A stretch of DNA of 8,510 bases. It comes from JBCBKZ01 sp039026975. GTDB lineage: Bacteria; Bacteroidota; Bacteroidia; J057. The position numbers were made by a program, and so were the translations under genes. Under the pieces are notes generated by a model, which did not search any database, was not told the origin of the DNA, and saw only the letters and a list, made by a program, of their open reading frames with translations. The stretch lies in contig JBCCLI010000286.1 of the NCBI GenBank assembly GCA_039026975.1, positions 1 to 8,510 on the forward strand. The letters are read 5' to 3'. Shown one piece after another: positions 1 to 6,583 of the stretch (the first letter of the stretch is position 1; each line of letters starts with the position of its first letter).

Positions 1-1838
1 AATCCTCCATACAACCAATCCGCATAAGGTAGATTTTCCCACTTTTGGGGTTTCAGAAGGGCACCGGATCGCCTGCTTTCTCGTTTCCAGAGTACAAGAT
101 GATCATCCGTGCCAGTGGTCAGAACCATATTCCCATGCGGAGAATAAGAAGCTGAGGTGATAATAGAATTAGAAGCCGCCGGGGTAGATGACTGCCCCCT
201 ATCAAGGGACTCTACCAGTTTCCCCTCCAAATCCCACATGTACACCTGGCCCCCCCAACCTGCAGATAGGATATACTTCCCATCAGGAGAAAAACTTACT
301 GTAGTAAGTTGGCCCTCATGCCCCTCCATGGTTTGTAGAAGTTTCCCCTCTTTATCATATAACCTGACCTTAACATCAGTCCCTTCCCCCTGATAATCCC
401 CGGAGCCTGTTAATATGAACTGTCCATCAGGAGAAAAAGCTAAACATCCCACTTGATCCTCATGCCCTATCAGTTGGCATAGCTCATTACCCCTGGTGTC
501 CCATAGTTTTACGGTCTTATCTTCCGAGGTAGAGAGAATGTGATGGCCGGCAGGAGGAGAAAATATGGCTGAGAGAATGGGGCCTTCATGTGCTTCCCAT
601 GACATTCCCGGCCTACCTTCCGTATCAAACATTTTTAGCTTGGAGGGAGGATTCATCATGCTTATCACCCATTGGTTAGTAGGAGATATCCCCATCCTAA
701 TGATTCGGTGTTCTTCCTCACTAGCTATGCTACCTTCAGGGCTTGATGTATAGAGTAGAGACCATGACTGGTTAATGCCTGAAATGAGGTGCTTGATAGC
801 CGCTAGCTGAGACTGTTGTTCTCCAAGGGCAGCCCGTTCTTCTTTGGTGATAGAAGCAGCTGTTTTTTCCCGTAACTGGGCAATAGTATGAACCCCTTTC
901 ATAATCAACTCTTCATCCAGGAAATATTGCTGAATTACATCTGCAAAGGCCTTTTCCATGCCTTGAAGCTTGACCTTTACTTCCTGCGCTTTGTGGTAGG
1001 CATCTACGGCCCTGGCCGTATTTCCTGTCTGTTCATAGGCCTGCCCTAGAAAGAAGAGTGCCTCTACCAGATCTCTTCCGGCTAACTCCGCCGATTCAAG
1101 TTCTTCCTTCTCCAAGTTTTCCCACTCATCATCTTTGTAGGAGCCGTAAAATTCATTTTCCAGTTCTATGCTAATGACATTCTCCAATAAGGTGATAGCC
1201 ATGTCAGCCTCCCCTGCTTCTAGCAGCTCCTTTCCTTCTTTTAAAAAGGCTTGTAGCTGCCGTTGAGGATCTTGCGCATTGATAAAGGTCTGGGTTTCTT
1301 CCTGATAGCCTACAGGAGCTCCTGCGTCCAGATAGCGGGTATAGACTTCCTCTATCTCTTCATTACTTTCCTGCTGGATCAATTGAATGAGGGCTTTTCC
1401 GAGAAAATAATGTGCAGGGATATTATCAGGGTCTAGCTGGAGAGACTTTTGAAGGTATCCTGTAATAGTTGTAAGAGAAACAGCTTCTTTCTCCCCGCTT
1501 TGGTCTTCCAGGTATTTCTCTCTTTCCAGGTAGATTCTCCCCAGTGGATAATAAGCATGTCTGTCCTTGCGAGACTCTGCTTTTTCCAGCTCATTGATGG
1601 CCTCTTCATGTTCTCCTAATAAATCTAATACTACGCCCAGGTCTACCCGTAACTCCTCACTCCCTCTGTCCACCCCTTGGGTAAACTCCTCCTTCAGCTC
1701 TTTCAAAAGGGTAAGGCGAACGTCTGCTATTTCTTCCCATTCGGGATCTATGTAAGAGCCAAATCTCCCAGGTCTGGTGCTAGCGAATACAAATGAGGGG
1801 ATTTCCCTCTCTTTACGGGGTCCTTGTATAAGTGCCAT
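1..1838 (-). CDS. TPR-WD40 repeat protein (C-terminus cut by window edge)
   Basis: 612 codons are open from the ATG at 1838 to the left edge with no stop, so the C-terminus is missing. Residues about 60-290 are helical and TPR-like, with units near 65-92, 94-110, 123-150, 197-223 and 255-289. Residues about 295-355 are a charged helical linker. From about 360 onward there is a WD40 beta-propeller: blades end in MFD (403-405), LWD (445-447), LYD (493-495), MWD (534-536) and LWK (583-585). GH or AH dipeptides lie at 416-417, 458-459 and 506-507, and FSPDG turns are present. No signal peptide is seen, so it is probably cytoplasmic. No NTPase or catalytic motif is visible; the fold families suggest a protein-binding scaffold or sensor. 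The ATG lies one base after the stop of the upstream caspase gene (TAATATG), implying translational coupling. The motif GSY-x-D-x-EWE occurs twice (27-35 and 232-240), suggesting an internal duplication. Confidence 0.9.
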   Translation of the reverse strand, partial: MALIQGPRKEREIPSFVFASTRPGRFGSYIDPEWEEIADVRLTLLKELKEEFTQGVDRGSEELRVDLGVVLDLLGEHEEAINELEKAESRKDRHAYYPLGRIYLEREKYLEDQSGEKEAVSLTTITGYLQKSLQLDPDNIPAHYFLGKALIQLIQQESNEEIEEVYTRYLDAGAPVGYQEETQTFINAQDPQRQLQAFLKEGKELLEAGEADMAITLLENVISIELENEFYGSYKDDEWENLEKEELESAELAGRDLVEALFFLGQAYEQTGNTARAVDAYHKAQEVKVKLQGMEKAFADVIQQYFLDEELIMKGVHTIAQLREKTAASITKEERAALGEQQSQLAAIKHLISGINQSWSLLYTSSPEGSIASEEEHRIIRMGISPTNQWVISMMNPPSKLKMFDTEGRPGMSWEAHEGPILSAIFSPPAGHHILSTSEDKTVKLWDTRGNELCQLIGHEDQVGCLAFSPDGQFILTGSGDYQGEGTDVKVRLYDKEGKLLQTMEGHEGQLTTVSFSPDGKYILSAGWGGQVYMWDLEGKLVESLDRGQSSTPAASNSIITSASYSPHGNMVLTTGTDDHLVLWKRESRRSGALLKPQKWENLPYADWLYGG

Positions 1839-1839
1839 A

Positions 1840-4782
1840 TTAAAATGCGTTTTGGATGAGGTTTCCCTCTGCTAAATCCTTTTTCAGGACAGCTGTAAAT
1901 TCTGAGAAGGTTAAATGGCTGTGCTGCTGTAAGGTATCTATTATCTGATGGCTGAAAGAGGTATCCTTTCCCCACTGCTTCAAGACTGGGGTTACTGTTT
2001 CCTTGTTGGTAACTGCACTTAGGAAGCAAGCATTCCCTATCAAAGGTGTATCCAGGCTATTTGGCTGACAATCCTCTCCTATTCCGCTTTGGCAGGTGAA
2101 ATTAACATCCAGGAGGGAAAGGAGATGGGCCGTATGACTAGCTAATTCCTGTAGTTTAGCTACAGAAATAGGCGTAGTCTTAGGTGTCTGTTCGGTATTT
2201 TCATCTTGCGCCGGAGTTGTATGCACATCCAGGAATACAGGTGTCTGCTCATCCTCACTTTTCCCTTCTCCCTTGAAGTAAAAGAAGGAAGGAAACTTTT
2301 TAGCATGTTCTGCCAAGCTCGTAAAAGCTGTTAATAATACCTCCTCTTGTACGTCTTCTCCAGTTAAGACCTGTATGTGTTTAAAGCCTTGCTGGCCAAG
2401 CACTGACTTCCACTTAGCAATAATTTCCTTATCCTCCTTGGCTGTAGCTACTAGCAAGGCATACTTCTCATGGCTTTTAGAAGCTTTCACCTTTTTGTAT
2501 AGCCTCTTCAGGGATAGGGTAACACTGGTCCTTTCATTTCCCAACAGGTCAATAGCCTTTTTCAAGCTGCCTTCCGCATGATCCAGGTCTGCCAATTCAA
2601 TTTGAATATGGGCTATATCCAGATATACCTTCCAGGGAGCTATGCCATGACCTGCTGTTGTGGGGTCCTGCTCGTAAGTATCTAGGTATAGGCGGTAGAA
2701 AGCATGTGCCTCATGAATATTGCCTTGACTGTACAGGATCCGACCGAGGGTAAGCCGTTCTGTTTGGCTGATGTGAGGACCTACCCCCGCTACACTCTGA
2801 GCAGTAAGCGTACCCTCTGTTGGGGTCCAGACACGCTTAATGGGCCCATACAAGCTTTTTATCAGTTGGTAGGAAAGCTGGTTTTTCATGAGGTACCTAA
2901 AGAATCTTTCTCCATGAATAATGGTAGGCGTTTGCTGCTTTCTAATTCTGTTTACATTGGACTTAAGAGAATTAAAAAAAGTAGTTTCATCTATCTGCCT
3001 GCTGAACAGTTCCATAAATTGGGTGGAAAATATTCCTCCATCCACTGTATCCCCTATCGTTTCTCCCGGCTGGCCTCCAGATAAAAAGACTTCTTCCCTG
3101 TCAGTAAAAGTATCCACTACCCCCTGATTGATATCTGCATCTATAAATACGATTTTTCTTTTAACCGGCAGCTCGTCTAACAGCTTAGTGATGTCCTCCA
3201 CTGTAATGCTTTGTTTTTCTTCGAAAGAAAAGTCCTGAGGTACGAGAAAAGCACTTCCTCCGTCTTGGCCTTTGGCTGTATACCCATGTCCTGAAAATTG
3301 GAAGATGAATAGGTCATCAGGTTTCAGCCTATCTTTGAAGGAACTTAGCCTATCCAGGATCTGATCATGGGTAGCATCCTCATCTAACAGGGCTTCTGTA
3401 TGAAGTTCCCCTTGACAGTCAAGGCTATAAAAATAGCGGCTGAAGGCTTTCTCCAAATTCTCAACGTCCAGTAAACAAGACCGTAGCCTGAGTCTTTCTT
3501 CTTGGTACTTATTTATTCCCACTGAGAGAATATGGATATCTCCCTTGAGTTGATGGATGTCTACGTCTATCTGGTGGATTAAGGCATTCTTTATCCCCTT
3601 TTGGTGGCATCTGCTAACGGCCTGTAAGGTTTCCTCATAAGAGCTAAACAGTAGCTGTTTATCTGCCAAGTAACTCATGTATACTAAGGCAGGGAGTAAC
3701 TCATCTTTCTTTGTGTAGTCGCCAAGACTAGATAAGGTATTAGTGATTAGTTCCTTGGCTCTATCCCATGCCCCCATCCCACAAAGGGCTTTCAGCTGCC
3801 ATATGGTACAGTCTAGGAGTTCTTCCTTTTTCCTTTCTCCTGTGAAGAGATGGTGGGCTACGGAAAATTGGTCATTTGCTGCACTAAATCTATCGTACTC
3901 TGGGTGTAGATCTGCTAAGTCCATCAGTTTCTTCCCCATTTCCATATTCTTCCGGGCACTTTTCCGTTTTCTAAACACGTACTGCCCTCCATCATGGCCA
4001 GAGATTCTAAGCGGTTCTGCCCGTGGCGTTTGCTTATCATTAGCAGCTACCTTCTCCAATACCTTAATACCCAAATCTGAAATGGGAATCACGTCAAACT
4101 TGGATAGTTCTTCTAAAATGGCCTTTAGAAAAGGGCTGTTTTCTCCCACACTCCCATCTGAGACTACTTCATTTCTTCCGGCAGTAATCCCCCACCTGGA
4201 TTTATCTTTCTCAAGCCTGGAAGATGCTACACTTTTTCCTTCTCCAGACATAAACAGGGAACCTGAAAAGCAGGAATCTGCTATGAGAACTGTATGATGC
4301 GTGGGAATCCTATTTAGAAAATCACGAAGCGTACTATTAGAAATATAGGCGGCAAAGTCATGCTTTTCTGCATCCCAGGGAATCCAGTACCCCTGGTTTA
4401 GAAAATTATCAAAATACCCATGTCCAGAATAATAGAGAATGAGGTTTACCTTTAAGTCTTTATCCTGCTTAGTATCCTCAGCTATTTTAGTGGCCACATC
4501 CAGGAGAGATCTGATAATCCCTCTCCGATTAGGCTTTATGGGTTCTCCTTGTGCATCCCTGGCCAGTACATCATGGAACTCTTCCTTTATATCTCCGCCA
4601 CATAAGAAAGAGACATTCTCCCTATTAAAGTCAAACTCAGAGGTAAGTAAGCGTATCAAGTCCTCTGCATCTTTCACACAATTGAAGAGATCCGACTCAC
4701 TTTTGTATTCATTAATAGCTATGGCCAGGAGGTAGTTCTTAACTCTGAAGAGGGTGCTTCTGCTAACGACAATATCAGACAT
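1840..4782 (-). CDS. Triple caspase-fold protein (one active-looking, two degenerate domains) with TPR-like spacers
   Basis: A 980-residue peptidase C14 (caspase/metacaspase-like) protein. Domain 1 (about 16-270) starts with YLLAIAINEYK and has YYSGHG with His121 and ADSCFSG with Cys171, the cysteine-protease dyad, then a p10-like half (about 197-270). Residues 180-195 are a Lys/Arg-rich linker. A helical, TPR-like spacer covers 275-412. Domain 2 (about 415-630) starts HILSVGINKY and keeps FSGHG (His499), but the Cys site reads FIDADINQG with Asp550, so it should be proteolytically dead. TPR-like helices follow at 670-765. Domain 3 (about 771-980) begins YALLVATA; FYFKGEG puts Glu839 at the His site, and LLDVNFTCQSG puts Asn894 at the Cys site. 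The ATG is well fixed: an in-frame TAA lies at 4795-4797 and the fold begins at residue 16. No signal peptide is present. Known prokaryotic relatives usually cleave after Arg/Lys; the substrate here is unknown. It is the first gene of a coupled pair with the TPR-WD40 gene. Confidence 0.93.
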   Translation of the reverse strand: MSDIVVSRSTLFRVKNYLLAIAINEYKSESDLFNCVKDAEDLIRLLTSEFDFNRENVSFLCGGDIKEEFHDVLARDAQGEPIKPNRRGIIRSLLDVATKIAEDTKQDKDLKVNLILYYSGHGYFDNFLNQGYWIPWDAEKHDFAAYISNSTLRDFLNRIPTHHTVLIADSCFSGSLFMSGEGKSVASSRLEKDKSRWGITAGRNEVVSDGSVGENSPFLKAILEELSKFDVIPISDLGIKVLEKVAANDKQTPRAEPLRISGHDGGQYVFRKRKSARKNMEMGKKLMDLADLHPEYDRFSAANDQFSVAHHLFTGERKKEELLDCTIWQLKALCGMGAWDRAKELITNTLSSLGDYTKKDELLPALVYMSYLADKQLLFSSYEETLQAVSRCHQKGIKNALIHQIDVDIHQLKGDIHILSVGINKYQEERLRLRSCLLDVENLEKAFSRYFYSLDCQGELHTEALLDEDATHDQILDRLSSFKDRLKPDDLFIFQFSGHGYTAKGQDGGSAFLVPQDFSFEEKQSITVEDITKLLDELPVKRKIVFIDADINQGVVDTFTDREEVFLSGGQPGETIGDTVDGGIFSTQFMELFSRQIDETTFFNSLKSNVNRIRKQQTPTIIHGERFFRYLMKNQLSYQLIKSLYGPIKRVWTPTEGTLTAQSVAGVGPHISQTERLTLGRILYSQGNIHEAHAFYRLYLDTYEQDPTTAGHGIAPWKVYLDIAHIQIELADLDHAEGSLKKAIDLLGNERTSVTLSLKRLYKKVKASKSHEKYALLVATAKEDKEIIAKWKSVLGQQGFKHIQVLTGEDVQEEVLLTAFTSLAEHAKKFPSFFYFKGEGKSEDEQTPVFLDVHTTPAQDENTEQTPKTTPISVAKLQELASHTAHLLSLLDVNFTCQSGIGEDCQPNSLDTPLIGNACFLSAVTNKETVTPVLKQWGKDTSFSHQIIDTLQQHSHLTFSEFTAVLKKDLAEGNLIQNAF

Positions 4783-4847
4783 GGGGGAGTGTGCTTATGT
4801 AATGACTGTGATAAGTGGACCATTCATAAGTTCCGAAGGATCAGCAT

Positions 4848-4879
4848 AAAATCCAACCTACAGGCTGTAGGTGGATTTT
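4848..4879 (-). terminator. Intrinsic terminator of the DOMON gene
   Basis: The arms AAAATCC-A-ACCTACAG and CTGTAGGT-GGATTTT are complementary except for one bulged A and a very tight loop. Read on the minus strand, the GC-containing stem ends in TTTTAT. It lies 51 bases downstream of the DOMON stop codon and 65 bases upstream of the caspase start, so it separates the two transcription units. Because A and T tracts flank both sides it could also stop plus-strand transcripts. Confidence 0.75.
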
Positions 4880-4929
4880 GTTAGCTGGAAAAAACCGTCT
4901 TTTGACACGTAATTGGCACAGGACCTCTC

Positions 4930-5436
4930 TTAGAGCGTTACCTGCACATGCTTTCGCATCATGGAGTGATGAGCAAAGTCATCATCTTCACTATAGGCAC
5001 AGATTAACCATAGGGTAGTTCCCTTTTTTAAGGAGGTGCTATAGGCGGGATAGGTAGCTGTATCTATGGAGAAGCTCACCCTGGTCTGTTTCCCACTCTC
5101 AGCACAAGCGTAGCTGATAACAGCCTCTTCAGCATACAATGCTCCTACGGGAACAGGATTTCCAGCCGCTTTTACATACAGATCATTTTTTAACGAACGA
5201 CCGTTCGCATAGGTAAACATGAGTAGGTGGGTGTCCTTAATATCATTTTTATGATTGAATCCTAAAGCTACCCAGCCGTCATTAGGAGCTGTTATTTCAA
5301 ACTGTAAACTGGCACCCTCATATTTCCAGGAGAGGGTCATCCCACCCACTTCTATCTGTTCTTGTGCGTGTAAGCTGGGAAGTAAACTGCTGGAAGTAAG
5401 CCATAGAAGGGCCATTGACATACGTAAGTAATTCAT
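4930..5436 (-). CDS. Secreted DOMON-domain protein
   Basis: 168 residues. Residues 1-24 are a signal peptide with a hydrophobic core and a likely signal peptidase I site after LHA24, so the mature protein should be exported to the periplasm or beyond. The rest fits a single DOMON domain, a small beta-sandwich that binds haem or sugar in known members. GGMTLSWKYEG (31-41) opens it, GWVALGFN (54-61) is the hallmark, HLLMF follows at 70-74, and the domain ends with DFAHHSMMRKHVQV (153-166). Met73 with His156, His157 or His163 could serve as axial haem ligands, as Met/His do in DOMON cytochromes, but the sequence alone cannot confirm this. The start is supported by an in-frame TAA at 5446-5448; Met6 or Met8 are weaker alternatives. 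No redox partner gene is adjacent. A terminator follows, so it is probably monocistronic. Confidence 0.82.
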   Translation of the reverse strand: MNYLRMSMALLWLTSSSLLPSLHAQEQIEVGGMTLSWKYEGASLQFEITAPNDGWVALGFNHKNDIKDTHLLMFTYANGRSLKNDLYVKAAGNPVPVGALYAEEAVISYACAESGKQTRVSFSIDTATYPAYSTSLKKGTTLWLICAYSEDDDFAHHSMMRKHVQVTL

Positions 5437-5478
5437 GTTTGAGTATTAAATAGTAGCCAAATATTCTGGAGGTATGTT

Positions 5479-5514
5479 ACCAGTAACTCCTCTTTACTGG
5501 TGAATACAATCACC
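5479..5514 (-). promoter_or_regulatory. Overlapping inverted repeats upstream of the DOMON gene
   Basis: ACCAGTAA (5479-5486) and TTACTGGT (5494-5501) form a perfect 8-bp inverted repeat with a 7-base loop. A second repeat, GGTGA (5499-5503) with TCACC (5510-5514), shares the GGT of the first, so the two hairpins exclude each other. They lie 43-78 bases upstream of the DOMON start and downstream of the candidate promoter box. An operator or a structured 5' leader are both possible; no known riboswitch is recognised. Confidence 0.35.
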
Positions 5515-5528
5515 ACTAGATATAGGGC

Positions 5529-5536
5529 CAAAATTA
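5529..5536 (-). promoter_or_regulatory. Candidate Bacteroidota -7 promoter box for the DOMON gene
   Basis: Read on the minus strand this is TAATTTTG, a full match to the TAnnTTTG -7 consensus of Bacteroidota housekeeping sigma factors. The -33 TTG element is not clear: the best candidate is TTC 17 bases upstream. It would give a leader of roughly 85 nucleotides containing the inverted repeats at 5479-5514. Confidence 0.35.
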
Positions 5537-5630
5537 TTCTCCCTAAGTATCCAGAACATGCTGGCGTTAGCCCTCAGGCTAAATTCATGAGAAAAGGAAA
5601 AATTAATTAGAATGGAGGACGGTTAGTTGA

Positions 5631-5786
5631 ATGATTGAACGCAGAATAACTAAAGGGGTTTCCAAAATAGTAGAATTAATCCTGTATGTTCTTCTAAGGG
5701 TATACGATTCTGTTCACTTCTCCAAATCCAATACCTGGGAGAAAGCCTACACTGGCCTCATGCATTATCTGGACGTGGGAAGCTAG
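5631..5786 (+). CDS. Possible small protein, 51 residues, unrecognised
   Basis: The ORF runs from ATG at 5631 to TAG at 5784-5786, opposite in strand to every neighbour. The protein begins MIERRITKGVSK, has a hydrophobic stretch at 13-25 (IVELILYVLLRVY) and ends in a more polar tail containing WEKAYTGLMHYLDVGS. A purine-rich GGAGGA lies 11 bases before the start, though ribosome-binding sites of this kind are little used in Bacteroidota. An in-frame TGA immediately precedes the ATG, so it cannot be longer at the N-terminus. No family is recognised. It could be a real membrane-associated small protein, a remnant of a larger gene or chance. Confidence 0.25.
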   Translation: MIERRITKGVSKIVELILYVLLRVYDSVHFSKSNTWEKAYTGLMHYLDVGS

Positions 5787-6092
5787 TTCCCCTCAGCCCT
5801 TTTTCCTTCCCTTATTTCCGCGAAGGGCGCATAGGCTACTCCTTCCATCTACACAGCTCTCACTGATAATAGTATGATACCTACACAGCTTTAGTCAAGC
5901 CTTATCAGCCAGTCATCTACTGTTTCAGAGCTTAGCCCATGTTTGAAACACTAGTTTATGCTGAAAATCCAGGCTTGAAGAACCTGAACTTCCCTGATTT
6001 TCTTACCTACTTCTCCTCTTCCTCTTATTTTAAGATCCGGCCATAGCAGATAAAGAGTACCAGCTTCCGGGGATAATATGTCAAGGGGATTC

Positions 6093-6494
6093 CTAGGAAT
6101 TTCTACTTTTCCTTTTTTGGTAGAAATTCAAAGTCTTAGTGTATCCCAATTTTTCAAAGAAGACTTCATTTCCTTCCTGAACCCCAAAAGAAAGGGTGCA
6201 TGGTGAAAACGCCCAGACTAATTCCATCAGCTTGTTTCCTATTCCTTGCCCTTGGAGGGTAGGAGCCACCAGTATTTCTGTAACTGTGGCAAAGAAATAT
6301 CCATCCGTCAAAAGCCTCACACAACCGACAAGGCTGTTCCCTTTTCTGGCAGTAAGATTGATGGTTTTATTTAATGCTGATCTTACTCTATTAGCCTCAT
6401 AAGTTCCAGGCCACACGCTCTGGGTCAACTGTAGGAATTCTTCTACCTGTAAGGCTTCATCTGGAGCTAAGAACTGGATATTTGAAAGAGTCAT
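6093..6494 (-). CDS. GNAT-family N-acetyltransferase
   Basis: 133 residues, a minimal single-domain member of the Gcn5-related acetyltransferase superfamily, which moves an acetyl group from acetyl-CoA to an amine. The acetyl-CoA-binding motif A is clear: VTEILVAPTLQGQGIGNKLM at 71-90, with Gln81-Gly-Gln-Gly-Ile-Gly86 as the pyrophosphate-binding loop. It is preceded by GCVRLLTDGYFFATV (57-71), the central beta strands. The end, FFEKLGYTKTLNFYQKR (112-128), is the usual motif B with its Gly-Tyr. No signal peptide is seen, so it is cytoplasmic. The substrate cannot be told from the sequence. The ATG at 6494 is supported by an in-frame TGA at 6507-6509. It lies 89 bases after the disrupted monooxygenase gene on the same strand and may share its transcript; no clear terminator was found downstream. 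Confidence 0.88.
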   Translation of the reverse strand: MTLSNIQFLAPDEALQVEEFLQLTQSVWPGTYEANRVRSALNKTINLTARKGNSLVGCVRLLTDGYFFATVTEILVAPTLQGQGIGNKLMELVWAFSPCTLSFGVQEGNEVFFEKLGYTKTLNFYQKRKSRNS

Positions 6495-6583
6495 AAGTAG
6501 GAATATTCATCAGTACTGCCATCAGAGGGGAGACATTAGAACAGAGACATTTAGGGTAAGAAATAGATGTACTTTTTCATACC

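Larger units (their letters stand above)
5437..6092. other. Gene-poor intergenic stretch
   Basis: This is the gap between the GNAT stop and the DOMON start. The DOMON-proximal part holds the hairpins at 5479-5514, a candidate -7 box at 5529-5536, a CCAG-6-CTGG repeat (5551-5564) and a TTAGCC-4-GGCTAA hairpin (5567-5582). A 51-codon plus-strand ORF occupies 5631-5786. From 5787 to 6092 I see no tRNA, no repeat array and no protein family; the only item noted is a 10-base direct repeat CTACACAGCT at 5849-5858 and 5881-5890. Its unusual length in a compact region could mean a decayed gene or a regulatory region. Confidence 0.6.

Noticed and set aside
157..753. Two plus-strand ORFs (157-393 and 565-753) at the left end
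   Set aside because: They lie antisense to the WD40 blades, whose FSPDG and WD motifs read cleanly on the minus strand.
1748..2029. Minus-strand 93-codon ORF overlapping the junction of the caspase and TPR-WD40 genes
   Set aside because: It is a different frame across two well-supported coding regions; its protein shows no family features and it would overlap both genes.
2704..3084. Plus-strand ORF of 126 codons, and another at 3743-4297, inside the caspase gene
   Set aside because: They are antisense shadows of a 980-residue gene with clear domains; their translations have no recognisable motifs.
1..4782. Gasdermin or CRISPR partner for the caspase protein
   Set aside because: No small gasdermin-like protein, Cas gene or repeat array is present in the window; the only coupled partner is the TPR-WD40 protein.
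5849..5890. CTACACAGCT direct repeat (two copies, 32 bases apart) as a possible array
   Set aside because: Only two short copies with dissimilar surroundings; no CRISPR-like or satellite structure.
5965..5990. Possible terminator downstream of the GNAT gene, based on CAGG/CCTG pairing
   Set aside because: The stem is only four bases with a poor T-run and sits about 100 bases after the stop; too weak to call.
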